Positions 37,409-50,885 of a stretch of 64,000 bases of DNA are shown here, one piece after another (positions within the stretch are counted from its first letter, which is position 1; each line of letters opens with the position of its first letter). Source of the DNA: Cyprinodon diabolis (taxonomy: Eukaryota; Chordata; Actinopteri; Cyprinodontiformes; Cyprinodontidae); NCBI GenBank assembly GCA_030533445.1, contig JARPUW010000261.1, forward strand, positions 248,001 through 312,000, written 5' to 3'. The notes beneath the pieces are model-generated. The model was not told the origin of the DNA. It was given only the letters and a program-made list of their open reading frames with translations, and did no database searches. The position numbers and the translations under genes were made by a program.

Positions 37409-40245
37409 AAACATCTGCTCAAATCTACTTTATATTGTTAGTTTTCAGCTCTAGATGATTGCCAGAAAAGATCATGGCTGTATCATTAATGGTTTGTCTG
37501 TTACAACTCCAGAGGCCAAAATGGCATTATCTCACTGTGAAATGAGCGTTTTGGCCTCAACTTCTGATTTGAAGCTTGGAAGCAAAAACATCTGCTCAAA
37601 TCTACTTTATATTGTTAGTTTTCAGCTCTAGATGATTGCCAGAAAAGATCATGGCTGTATCATTAATGGTTTGTCTGTTACAACTCCAGAGGCCAAAATG
37701 GCATTATCTCACTGTGAAAAGAGCGTTTTGGCCTCAACCTTCTGTTTTGAAGCTTGGAACCAAAAACATCTGCTCAAATCTACTTTATATTGTTAGTTTT
37801 AAGCTCTAGATGATTGCCAGAAAAGATCATGGCTGTATCATTAATGGTTTGTCTGTTACAACTCCAGAGGCCAAAATGGTATTATCTCACTGTGAAATGA
37901 GCGTTTTGGCCTCAACTTCTGTTTTGAAGCTTGGAACCAAAAACATCTGCTCAAATCTACTTTATATTGTTAGTTTTCAGCTCTAGATGATTGCCAGAAA
38001 AGATCATGGCTGTATCATTAATGGTTTGTCCGTTACAACTCCAGAGGCCAAAATGGCATTATCTCACTGTGAAAAGAGCGTTTTGGCCTCAACTTCTGTT
38101 TTGAAGCTTGGAACCAAAAACATCTGCTCAAATCTACTTTATATTGTTAGTTTTCAGCTCTAGATGATTGCCAGAAAAGATCATGGCTGTATCATTAATG
38201 GTTTGTCTGTTACAACTCCAGAGGCCAAAATGGCATTATCTCACTGTGAAAAGAGCGTTTTGGCCTAAACCTTCTGATTTGAAGCTTGGAACCAAAAACA
38301 TCTGCTCAAATCTACTTTATATTGTTAGTTTTCAGCTCTAGATGATTGCCAGAAAAGATCATGGCTGTATCATTAATGGTTTGTCTGTTACAACTCCAGA
38401 GGCCAAAATGGCATTATCTCACTGTGAAATGAGCGTTTTGGCCTCAACTTCTGTTTTGAAGCTTGGAACCATAAACATCTGCTCAAATCTACTTTATATT
38501 GTTAGTTTTCAGCTCTAGATGATTGCCAGAAAAGATCATGGCTGTATCATTAATGGTTTGTCCGTTACAACTCCAGAGGCCAAAATGGCATTATCTCACT
38601 GTGAAATGAACGTTTTGGCCTCAACTTCTGATTTGAAGCTTGGAAGCAAAAACATCTGCTCAAATCTACTTTATATTGTTAGTTTTCAGCTCTAGATGAT
38701 TGCCAGAAAAGATCATGGCTGTATCATTAATGGTTTGTCTGTTACAACTCCAGAGGCCAAAATGGCATTATCTCACTGTGAAATGAGCGTTTTGGCCTCA
38801 ACTTCTGATTTGAAGCTTGGAAGCAAAAACATCTGCTCAAATCTACTTTATATTGTTAGTTTTCAGCTCTAGATGATTGCCAGAAAAGATTATGGCTGTA
38901 TCATTAATGGTTTGTCTGTTACAACTCCAGAGGCCAAAATGGCATTATCTCACTGTGAAATGAGCGTTTTGGCCTCAACTTCTGATTTGAAGCTTGGAAG
39001 CAAAAACATCTGCTCAAATCTACTTTATATTGTTAGTTTTCAGCTCTAGATGATTGCCAGAAAAGATCATGGCTGTATCATTAATGGTTTGTCCGTTACA
39101 ACTCCAGAGGCCAAAATGGCATTATCTCACTGTGAAATGAGCGTTTTGGCCTCAACTTCTGTTTTGAAGCTTGGAACCATAAACATCTGCTCATATCTAC
39201 TTTATATTGTTAGTTTTCAGCTCTAGATGATTGCCAGAAAAGATCATGGCTGTATCATTAATGGTTTGTCTGTTACAACTCCAGTGGCCAAAATGGCATT
39301 ATATCACTGTGAAAAGAGCGTTTTGGCCTCAACCTTCTGATTTGAAGCTTGGAACCAAAAACATCTGCTCAAATCTACTTTATATTGTTAGTTTTCAGCT
39401 CTAGATGATTGCCAGAAAACATCATGGCTGTATCATTAATGGTTTGTCTGTTACAACTCCAGAGGCCAAAATGGCATTATCTCACTGTGAAATGAGCGTT
39501 TTGGCCTCAACTTCTGATTTGAAGCTTGGAAGCAAAAACATCTGCTCAAATCTACTTTATATTGTTAGTTTTCAGCTCTAGATGATTGCCAGAAAAGATC
39601 ATGGCTGTATCATTAATGGTTTGTCTGTTACAACTCCAGAGGCCAAAATGGCATTATCTCACTGTGAAATGAGCGTTTTGGCCTCAACTTCTGATTTGAA
39701 GCTTGGAAGCAAAAACATCTGCTCAAATCTACTTTATATTGTTAGTTTTCAGCTCTAGATGATTGCCAGAAAAGATCATGGCTGTATCATTAATGGTTTG
39801 TCTGTTACAACTCCAGAGGCCAAAATGGCATTATCTCACTGTGAAAAGAGCGTTTTGGCCTCAACCTTCTGTTTTGAAGCTTGGAACCAAAAACATCTGC
39901 TCAAATCTACTTTATATTGTTAATTTTCAGCTCTAGATGATTGCCAGAAAAGATCATGGCTGTATCATTAATGGTTTGTCTGTTACAACTCCAGAGGCCA
40001 AAATGGCATTATCTCACTGTGAAATGAGCGTTTTGGCCTCAACCTTCTGATTTGAAGCTTGGAACCAAAAACATCTGCTCAAATCTACTTTATATTGTTA
40101 GTTTTCAGCTCTAGATGATTGCCAGAAAAGATCATGGCTGTATCATTAATGGTTTGTCCGTTACAACTCCAGAGGCCAAAATGGCATTATCTCACTGTGA
40201 AATGAGCGTTTTGGCCTCAACTTCTGTTTTGAAGCTTGGAACCAT
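37409..40245 (+). repeat. 16-monomer linking block
   Basis: This 2,837-bp block (16 monomers) lies between unit B and the next full unit. It holds a gttttaagc mark combined with gccagaaaag (37801), aatggtatt, tccgtt, ggcctaaacc, a gaaaacatc at 39420, ccagtggcc at 39283 and a private 'cattatatcac' at 39301. Its first two-thirds match 56.3-58.2 kb at offset 18,798. From 39,513 it matches 28,698 onward. Confidence 0.82.
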
Positions 40246-43200
40246 AAACATCTGCTCATATCTACTTTATATTGTTAGTTTTCAGCTCTAGATGATTGCC
40301 AGAAAAGATCATGGCTGTATCATTAATGGTTTGTCTGTTACAACTCCAGTGGCCAAAATGGCATTATCTCACTGTGAAAAGAGCGTTTTGGCCTCAACCT
40401 TCTGATTTGAAGCTTGGAACCAAAAACATCTGCTCAAATCTACTTTATATTGTTAGTTTTCAGCTCTAGATGATTGCCAGAAAAGATCATGGCTGTATCA
40501 TTAATGGTTTGTCTGTTACAACTCCAGAGGCCAAAATGGCATTATCTCACTGTGAAATGAGCGTTTTGGCCTCAACTTCTGATTTGAAGCTTGGAAGCAA
40601 AAACATCTGCTCAAATCTACTTTATATTGTTAGTTTTCAGCTCTAGATGATTGCCAGAAAAGATCATGGCTGTATCATTAATGGTTTGTCTGTTACAACT
40701 CCAGAGGCCAAAATGGCATTATCTCACTGTGAAAAGAGCGTTTTGGCCTCAACCTTCTGTTTTGAAGCTTGGAACCAAAAACATCTGCTCAAATCTACTT
40801 TATATTGTTAGTTTTCAGCTCTAGATGATTGCCAGAAAAGATCATGGCTGTATCATTAATGGTTTGTCTGTTATAACTCCAGAGGCCAAAATGGCATTAT
40901 CTCACTGTGAAATGAGCGTTTTGGCCTCAACTTCTGTTTTGAAGCTTGGAACCATAAATATCTGCTCATATCTACTTTATATTGTTAGTTTTCAGCTCTA
41001 GGTGATTGCCAGAAAAGATCATGGCTGTATCATTAATGGTTTGTCTGTTACAACTCCAGAGGCCAAAAAAGGCATTATCTCACTGTGAAATGAGCGTTTT
41101 GGCCTCAACTTCTGTTTTGAAGCTTGGAACCATAAACATCTGCTCAAATCTACTTTATATTGTTAGTTTTCAGCTCTAGATGATTGCCAGAAAAGATCAT
41201 GGCTGTATCATTAATGGTTTGTCTGTTAATACTCCAGAGGCCAAAATGGCATTATCTCACTGTGAAATGAGCGTTTTGGCCTCAACTTCTGATTTGAAGC
41301 TTGGAAGCAAAAACATCTGCTCAAATCTACTTTATATTGTTAGTTTTCAGCTCTAGATGATTGCCAGAAAAGATTATGGCTGTATCATTAATGTTTTGTC
41401 TGTTACAACTCCAGAGGCCAAAATGGCATTATCTCACTGTGAAATGAGCGTTTTGGCCTCAACTTCTGATTTGAAGCTTGGAAGCAAAAACTTCTGCTCA
41501 AATCTACTTTATATTGTTAGTTTTCAGTTCTAGATGATTGCCAGAAAAGATCATGGCTGTATCAGTAATGGTTTGTCTGTTACAACTCCAGAGGCCAAAA
41601 TGGCATTATCTCACTGTGAAATGAGCGTTTTGGCCTCAACTTCTGATTTGAAGCTTGGAAGCAAAAACATCTGCTCAAATCTACTTTATATTGTTAGTTT
41701 TCAGCTCTAGATGATTGCCAGAAAAGATCATGGCTGTATCATTAATGGTTTGTCTGTTACAACTCCAGAGGCCAAAATGGCATTATCTCACTGTGAAAAG
41801 AGCGTTTTGGCCTCAACCTTCTGATTTGAAGCTTGAAAAAAAAACATCTGCTCAAATCTACTTTATATTGTTAGTTTTCAGCTCTAGATGATTGCCAGAA
41901 AAGATCATGGCTGTATCATTAATGGTTTGTCTGTTACAACTCCAGAGGCCAAAATGGCATTATCTCACTGTGAAAAGAGCGTTTTGGCCTCAACCTTCTG
42001 ATTTGAAGCTTGGAACCAAAAACATCTGCTCAAATCTACTTTATATTGTTAATTTTTCAGCTCTAGATGATTGCCAGAAAAGATCATGGCTGTATCATTA
42101 ATGGTTTGTCTGTTACAACTCCAGAGGCCAAAATGGCATTATCTCACTGTGAAATGAGCGTTTTGGCCTCAACTTCTGTTTTGAAGCTTGGAACCAAAAA
42201 CATCTGCTCAAATCTACTTTATATTGTTAGTTTTCAGCTCTAGATGATTGCCAGAAAAGATTATGGCTGCATCATTAATGGTTTGTCTGTTACAACTCCA
42301 GAGGCCAAAATGGCATTATCTCACTGTGAAATGAGCGTTTTGGCCTCAACTTCTGATTTGAAGCTTGGAAGCAAAAACATCTGCTCAAATCTACTTTATA
42401 TTGTTAGTTTTCAGCTCTAGATGATTGCCAGAAAAGATCATGGCTGTATCATTAATGGTTTGTCTGTTACAACTCCAGAGGCCAAAATGGCATTATCTCA
42501 CTGTGAAAAGAGCGTTTTGGCCTCAACCTTCTGTTTTGAAGCTTGGAACCAAAAACATCTGCTCAAATCTACTTTATATTGTTAGTTTTCAGCTCTAGAT
42601 GATTGCCAGAAAAGATCATGGCTGTATCATTAATGGTTTGTCTGTTACAACTCCAGAGGCCAAAATGGCATTATCTCACTGTGAAATGAGCGTTTTGGCC
42701 TCAACTTCTGTTTTGAAGCTTGGAACCATAAACATCTGCTCAAATCTACTTTATATTGTTAGTTTTCAGCTCTAGATGATTGCCAGAAAAGATCATGGCT
42801 GTATCATTAATGGTTTGTCCGTTACAACTCCAGAGGCCAAAATGGCATTATCTCACTGTGAAATGAGCGTTTTGGCCTCAACTTCTGATTTGAAGCTTGG
42901 AAGCAAAAACATCTGCTCAAATCTACTTTATATTGTTAGTTTTCAGCTCTAGATGATTGCCAGAAAACATCATGGCTGTATCATTAATGGTTTGTCTGTT
43001 ACAACTCCAGAGGCCAAAATGGCATTATCTCACTGTGAAATGAGCGTTTTGGCCTCAACTTCTGATTTGAAGCTTGGAAGCAAAAACATCTGCTCAAATC
43101 TACTTTATATTGTTAGTTTTCAGCTCTAGATGATTGCCAGAAAAGATTATGGCTGTATCATTAATGGTTTGTCTGTTACAACTCCAGAGGCCAAAATGGC

Positions 43201-44325
43201 ATTATCTCACTGTGAAATGAGCGTTTTGGCCTCAACTTCTGATTTGAAGCTTGGAAGCAAAAACATCTGCTCAAATCTACTTTATATTGTTAGTTTTCAG
43301 CTCTAGATGATTGCCAGAAAAGATCATGGCTGTATCATTAATGGTTTGTCTGTTACAACTCCAGAGGCCAAAATGGCATTATCTCACTGTGAAAAGATCG
43401 TTTTGGCCTCAACCTTCTGATTTGAAGCTTGAAACCAAAAACATCTGCTCAAATCTACTTTATATTGTTAGTTTTCAGCTCTAGATGATTGCCAGAAAAG
43501 ATCATGGCTGTATCATTAATGGTTTGTCTGTTACAACTCCAGAGGCCAAAATGGCATTATCTCACTGTGAAAAGAGCGTTTTGGCCTCAACCTTCTGATT
43601 TGAAGCTTGGAACCAAAAACATCTGCTCAAATCTACTTTATATTGTTAGTTTTCAGCTCTAGATGATTGCCAGAAAAGATCATGGCTGTATCATTAATGG
43701 TTTGTCTGTTACAACTCCAGAGGCCAAAATGGCATTATCTCACTGTGAAATGAGCGTTTTGGCCTCAACTTCTGTTTTGAAGCTTGGAACCATAAACATC
43801 TTCTCAAATCTACTTTATATTGTTAGTTTTCAGCTCTAGATGATTGCCAGAAAAGATCATGGCTGTATCATTAATGGTTTGTCTGTTACAACTCCAGAGG
43901 CCAAAAAGGCATTATCTCACTATGAAATGAGCGTTTTGGCCTCAACTTCTGATTTGAAGCTTGGAAGCAAAAATATCTGCTCAAATCTACTTTATATTGT
44001 TAGTTTTCAGCTCTAGATGATTGCCAGAAAAGATTATGGCTGCATCATTAATGGTTTGTCTGTTACAACTCCAGAGGCCAAAATGGCATCATCTCACTGT
44101 GAAATGAGCGTTTTGGCCTCAACTTCTGATTTGAAGCTTGGAAGCAAAAACATCTGCTCAAATCTACTTTATATTGTTAGTTTTCAGCTCTAGATGATTG
44201 CCAGAAAAGATCATGGCTGTATCATTAATGGTTTGTCTGTTACAACTCCAGAGGCCAAAATGGCATTATCTCACTGTGAAAAGAGCGTTTTGGCCTCAAC
44301 CTTCTGATTTGAAGCTTGGAACCAA
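40246..44325 (+). repeat. 23-monomer HOR unit C (4,080 bp)
   Basis: This unit runs from ccagtggcc at 40348 to 44428 and follows the order of unit A at offset 10,815, rising to 10,817 after two one-base insertions. One is an extra A at about 41070 (ggccaaaaaagg); the other is one more A in the poly(A) tract (9 A at 41836-41844). It shares the unusual gttaattttt (42048) with unit A (31231), so these two are close relatives. Confidence 0.88.
41836..41844 (+). repeat. Poly(A) tract, 9 A
   Basis: Unit C copy of the tract, one A longer than its closest relative in unit A. Confidence 0.9.
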
Positions 44326-47300
44326 AAACATCTGCTCAAATCTACTTTATATTGTTAGTTTTCAGCTCTAGATGATTGCCAGAAAAGATCATGGCTGTAT
44401 CATTAATGGTTTGTCTGTTACAACTCCAGTGGCCAAAATGGCATTATCTCACTGTGAAAAGAGCGTTTTGGCCTCAACCTTCTGATTTGAAGCTTGGAAC
44501 CAAAAACATCTGCTCAAATCTACTTTATATTGTTAGTTTTCAGCTCTAGATGATTGCCAGAAAAGATCATGGCTGTATCATTAATGGTTTGTCTGTTACA
44601 ACTCCAGAGGCCAAAATGGCATTATCTCACTGTGAAATGAGCGTTTTGGCCTCAACTTCTGATTTGAAGCTTGGAAGCAAAAACATCTGCTCAAATCTAC
44701 TTTATATTGTTAGTTTTCAGCTCTAGATGATTGCCAGAAAAGATCATGGCTGTATCATTAATGGTTTGTCTGTTACAACTCCAGAGGCCAAAATGGCATT
44801 ATCTCACTGTGAAAAGAGCGTTTTGGCCTCAACCTTCTGTTTTGAAGCTTGGAACCAAAAACATCTGCTCAAATCTACTTTATATTGTTAGTTTTCAGCT
44901 CTAGATGATTGCCAGAAAAGATCATGGCTGTATCATTAATGGTTTTTCTGTTATAACTCCAGAGGCCAAAATGGCATTATCTCACTGTGAAATGAGCGTT
45001 TTGGCCTCAACTTCTGTTTTGAAGCTTGGAACCATAAATATCTGCTCATATCTACTTTATATTGTTAGTTTTCAGCTCTAGGTGATTGCCAGAAAAGATC
45101 ATGGCTGTATCATTAATGGTTTGTCTGTTACAACTCCAGAGGCCAAAAAGGCATTATCTCACTATGAAATGAGCGTTTTGGCCTCAACTTCTGATTTGAA
45201 GCTTGGAAGCAAAAACATCTGCTCAAATCTACTTTATATTGTTAGTTTTCAGCTCTAGATGATTGCCAGAAAAGATCATGGCTGTATCATTAATGGTTTG
45301 TCTGTTAATACTCCAGAGGCCAAAATGGCATTATCTCACTGTGAAATGAGCGTTTTGGCCTCAACTTCTGATTTGAAGCTTGGAAGCAAAAACATCTGCT
45401 CAAATCTACTTTATATTGTTAGTTTTCAGCTCTAGATGATTGCCAGAAAAGATTATGGCTGTATCATTAATGTTTTGTCTGTTACAACTCCAGAGGCCAA
45501 AATGGCATTATCTCACTGTGAAATGAGCGTTTTGGCCTCAACTTCTGATTTGAAGCTTGGAAGCAAAAACTTCTGCTCAAATCTACTTTATATTGTTAGT
45601 TTTCAGTTCTAGATGATTGCCAGAAAAGATCATGGCTGTATCAGTAATGGTTTGTCTGTTACAACTCCAGAGGCCAAAATGGCATTATCTCACTGTGAAA
45701 TGAGCGTTTTGGCCTCAACTTCTGATTTGAAGCTTGGAAGCAAAAACATCTGCTCAAATCTACTTTATATTGTTAGTTTTCAGCTCTAGATGATTGCCAG
45801 AAAAGATCATGGCTGTATCATTAATGGTTTGTCTGTTACAACTCCAGAGGCCAAAATGGCATTATCTCACTGTGAAAAGAGCGTTTTGGCCTCAACCTTC
45901 TGATTTGAAGCTTGAAAAAAAAAACATCTGCTCAAATCTACTTTATATTGTTAGTTTTCAGCTCTAGATGATTGCCAGAAAAGATCATGGCTGTATCATT
46001 AATGGTTTGTCTGTTACAACTCCAGAGGCCAAAATGGCATTATCTCACTGTGAAATGAGCGTTTTCGCCTCAACTTCTGTTTTGAAGCTTGGAACCATAA
46101 ACATCTGCTCAAATCTACTTTATATTGTTAGTTTTCAGCTCTAGATGATTGCCAGAAAAGATCATGGCTGTATCATTAATGGTTTGTCCGTTACAACTCC
46201 AGAGGCCAAAATGGCATTATCTCACTGTGAAATGAGCGTTTTGGCCTCAACTTCTGATTTGAAGCTTGGAAGCAAAAATATCTGCTCAAATCTACTTTAT
46301 ATTGTTAGTTTTCAGCTCTAGATGATTGCCAGAAAAGATTATGGCTGCATCATTAATGGTTTGTCTGTTACAACTCCAGAGGCCAAAATGGCATTATCTC
46401 ACTGTGAAATGAGCGTTTTGGCCTCAACTTCTGATTTGAAGCTTGGAAGCAAAAACATCTGCTCAAATCTACTTTATATTGTTCGTTTTCAGCTCTAGAT
46501 GATTGCCAGAAAAGATCATGGCTGTATCATTAATGGTTTGTCTGTTACAACTCCAGAGGCCAAAATGGCATTATCTCACTGTGAAAAGAGCGTTTTGGCC
46601 TCAACCTTCTGTTTTGAAGCTTGGAACCAAAAACATCTGCTCAAATCTACTTTATATTGTTAGTTTTCAGCTCTAGATGATTGCCAGAAAAGATCATGGC
46701 TGTATCATTAATGGTTTGTCTGTTACAACTCCAGAGGCCAAAATGGCATTATCTCACTGTGAAATGAGCGTTTTGGCCTCAACTTCTGTTTTGAAGCTTG
46801 GAACCATAAACATCTGCTCAAATCTACTTTATATTGTTAGTTTTCAGCTCTAGATGATTGCCAGAAAAGATCATGGCTGTATCATTAATGGTTTGTCCGT
46901 TACAACTCCAGAGGCCAAAATGGCATTATCTCACTGTGAAATGAGCGTTTTGGCCTCAACTTCTGATTTGAAGCTTGGAAGCAAAAACATCTGCTCAAAT
47001 CTACTTTATATTGTTAGTTTTCAGCTCTAGATGATTGCCAGAAAACATCATGGCTGTATCATTAATGGTTTGTCTGTTACAACTCCAGAGGCCAAAATGG
47101 CATTATCTCACTGTGAAATGAGCGTTTTGGCCTCAACTTCTGATTTGAAGCTTGGAAGCAAAAACATCTGCTCAAATCTACTTTATATTGTTAGTTTTCA
47201 GCTCTAGATGATTGCCAGAAAAGATTATGGCTGTATCATTAATGGTTTGTCTGTTACAACTCCAGAGGCCAAAATGGCATTATCTCACTGTGAAATGAGC

Positions 47301-50300
47301 GTTTTGGCCTCAACTTCTGATTTGAAGCTTGGAAGCAAAAACATCTGCTCAAATCTACTTTATATTGTTAGTTTTCAGCTCTAGATGATTGCCAGAAAAG
47401 ATCATGGCTGTATCATTAATGGTTTGTCTGTTACAACTCCAGAGGCCAAAATGGCATTATCTCACTGTGAAAAGATCGTTTTGGCCTCAACCTTCTGATT
47501 TGAAGCTTGAAACCAAAAACATCTGCTCAAATCTACTTTATATTGTTAGTTTTCAGCTCTAGATGATTGCCAGAAAAGATCATGGCTGTATCATTAATGG
47601 TTTGTCTGTTACAACTCCAGAGGCCAAAATGGCATTATCTCACTGTGAAAAGAGCGTTTTGGCCTCAACCTTCTGATTTGAAGCTTGGAACCAAAAACAT
47701 CTGCTCAAATCTACTTTATATTGTTAGTTTTCAGCTCTAGATGATTGCCAGAAAAGATCATGGCTGTATCATTAATGGTTTGTCTGTTACAACTCCAGAG
47801 GCCAAAATGGCATTATCTCACTGTGAAATGAGCGTTTTGGCCTCAACTTCTGTTTTGAAGCTTGGAACCATAAACATCTTCTCAAATCTACTTTATATTG
47901 TTAGTTTTCAGCTCTAGATGATTGCCAGAAAAGATCATGGCTGTATCATTAATGGTTTGTCTGTTACAACTCCAGAGGCCAAAAAGGCATTATCTCACTA
48001 TGAAATGAGCGTTTTGGCCTCAACTTCTGATTTGAAGCTTGGAAGCAAAAATATCTGCTCAAATCTACTTTATATTGTTAGTTTTCAGCTCTAGATGATT
48101 GCCAGAAAAGATTATGGCTGCATCATTAATGGTTTGTCTGTTACAACTCCAGAGGCCAAAATGGCATCATCTCACTGTGAAATGAGCGTTTTGGCCTCAA
48201 CTTCTGATTTGAAGCTTGGAAGCAAAAACATCTGCTCAAATCTACTTTATATTGTTAGTTTTCAGCTCTAGATGATTGCCAGAAAAGATCATGGCTGTAT
48301 CATTAATGGTTTGTCTGTTACAACTCCAGAGGCCAAAATGGCATTATCTCACTGTGAAAAGAGCGTTTTGGCCTCAACCTTCTGATTTGAAGCTTGGAAC
48401 CAAAAACATCTGCTCAAATCTACTTTATATTGTTAGTTTTCAGCTCTAGATGATTGCCAGAAAAGATTATGGCTGCATCATTAATGGTTTGTCTGTTACA
48501 ACTCCAGAGGCCAAAATGGCATTATCTCACTGTGAAATGAGCGTTTTGGCCTCAACTTCTGATTTGAAGCTTGGAAGCAAAAACATCTGCTCAAATCTAC
48601 TTTATATTGTTAGTTTTCAGCTCTAGATGATTGCCAGAAAAGATCATGGCTGTATCATTAATGGTTTGTCTGTTACAACTCCAGAGGCCAAAATGGCATT
48701 ATCTCACTGTGAAATGAGCGTTTTGGCCTCAACTTCTGATTTGAAGCTTGGAAGCAAAAACATCTGCTCAAATCTACTTTATATTGTTAGTTTTCAGCTC
48801 TAGATGATTGCCAGAAAAGATCATGGCTGTATCATTAATGGTTTGTCTGTTACAACTCCAGAGGCCAAAATGGCATTATCTCACTGTGAAATGAGCGTTT
48901 TGGCCTCAACTTCTGATTTGAAGCTTGGAAGCAAAAACATCTGCTCAAATCTACTTTATATTGTTAGTTTTCAGCTCTAGATGATTGCCAGAAAAGATCA
49001 TGGCTGTATCATTAATGGTTTGTCTGTTACAACTCCAGAGGCCAAAATTGCATTATCTCACTGTGAAATGAGCGTTTTGGCCTCAACCTTCTGTTTTGAA
49101 GCTTGGAACCAAAAACATCTGCTCAAATCTACTTTATATTGTTAGTTTTCAGCTCTAGATGATTGCCAGAAAAGATCATGGCTGTATCATTAATGGTTTG
49201 TCTGTTACAACTCCAGAGGCCAAAATGGCATTATCTCACTGTGAAATGAGCGTTTTGGCCTCAACTTCTGATTTGAAGCTTGGAAGCAAAAACATCTGCT
49301 CAAATCTACTTTATATTGTTAGTTTTCAGCTCTAGATGATTGCCAGAAAAGATCATGGCTGTATCATTAATGGTTTGTCCGTTACAACTCCAGAGGCCAA
49401 AATGGCATTATCTCACTGTGAAATGAGCGTTTTGGCCTCAACTTCTGATTTGAAGCTTGGAAGCAAAAACATCTGCTCAAATCTACTTTATATTGTTAGT
49501 TTTCAGCTCTAGATGATTGCCAGAAAACATCATGGCTGTATCATTAATGGTTTGTCTGTTACAACTCCAGAGGCCAAAATGGCATTATCTCACTGTGAAA
49601 TGAGCGTTTTGGCCTCAACTTCTGATTTGAAGCTTGGAAGCAAAAACATCTGCTCAAATCTACTTTATATTGTTAGTTTTCAGCTCTAGATGATTGCCAG
49701 AAAAGATTATGGCTGTATCATTAATGGTTTGTCTGTTACAACTCCAGAGGCCAAAATGGCATTATCTCACTGTGAAATGAGCGTTTTGGCCTCAACTTCT
49801 GATTTGAAGCTTGGAAGCAAAAACATCTGCTCAAATCTACTTTATATTGTTAGTTTTCAGCTCTAGATGATTGCCAGAAAAGATCATGGCTGTATCATTA
49901 ATGGTTTGTCTGTTACAACTCCAGAGGCCAAAATGGCATTATCTCACTGTGAAAAGATCGTTTTGGCCTCAACCTTCTGATTTGAAGCTTGAAACCAAAA
50001 ACATCTGCTCAAATCTACTTTATATTGTTAGTTTTCAGCTCTAGATGATTGCCAGAAAAGATCATGGCTGTATCATTAATGGTTTGTCTGTTACAACTCC
50101 AGAGGCCAAAATGGCATTATCTCACTGTGAAAAGAGCGTTTTGGCCTCAACCTTCTGATTTGAAGCTTGGAACCAAAAACATCTGCTCAAATCTACTTTA
50201 TATTGTTAGTTTTCAGCTCTAGATGATTGCCAGAAAAGATCATGGCTGTATTATTAATGGTTTGTCTGTTACAACTCCAGAGGCCAAAATGGCATTATCT

Positions 50301-50885
50301 CACTGTGAAATGAGCGTTTTGGCCTCAACTTCTGTTTTGAAGCTTGGAACCATAAACATCTTCTCAAATCTACTTTATATTGTTAGTTTTCAGCTCTAGA
50401 TGATTGCCAGAAAAGATCATGGCTGTATCATTAATGGTTTGTCTGTTACAACTCCAGAGGCCAAAAAGGCATTATCTCACTATGAAATGAGCGTTTTGGC
50501 CTCAACTTCTGATTTGAAGCTTGGAAGCAAAAATATCTGCTCAAATCTACTTTATATTGTTAGTTTTCAGCTCTAGATGATTGCCAGAAAAGATTATGGC
50601 TGCATCATTAATGGTTTGTCTGTTACAACTCCAGAGGCCAAAATGGCATCATCTCACTGTGAAATGAGCGTTTTGGCCTCAACTTCTGATTTGAAGCTTG
50701 GAAGCAAAAACATCTGCTCAAATCTACTTTATATTGTTAGTTTTCAGCTCTAGATGATTGCCAGAAAAGATCATGGCTGTATCATTAATGGTTTGTCTGT
50801 TACAACTCCAGAGGCCAAAATGGCATTATCTCACTGTGAAAAGAGCGTTTTGGCCTCAACCTTCTGATTTGAAGCTTGGAACCAA
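44326..50885 (+). repeat. 37-monomer expanded HOR unit D (6,560 bp)
   Basis: Successive ccagtggcc marks are 6,560 bp apart (44428, 50988), which equals 23 + 14 monomers. The gaaaacatc mark occurs at 47046 and 49528 and atcttctc at 47876 and 50358, both 2,482 bp apart, so a 14-monomer segment is duplicated internally. Poly(A) has 10 A at 45915-45924. Private changes are G-to-T at 44946, G-to-C at 46066, A-to-C at 46484, G-to-T at 49049 and C-to-T at 50252. Confidence 0.86.
45915..45924 (+). repeat. Poly(A) tract, 10 A
   Basis: Unit D copy of the tract. The monomer that normally follows it (gaaaagag with ccttctgattt) is absent in this unit. Confidence 0.9.
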
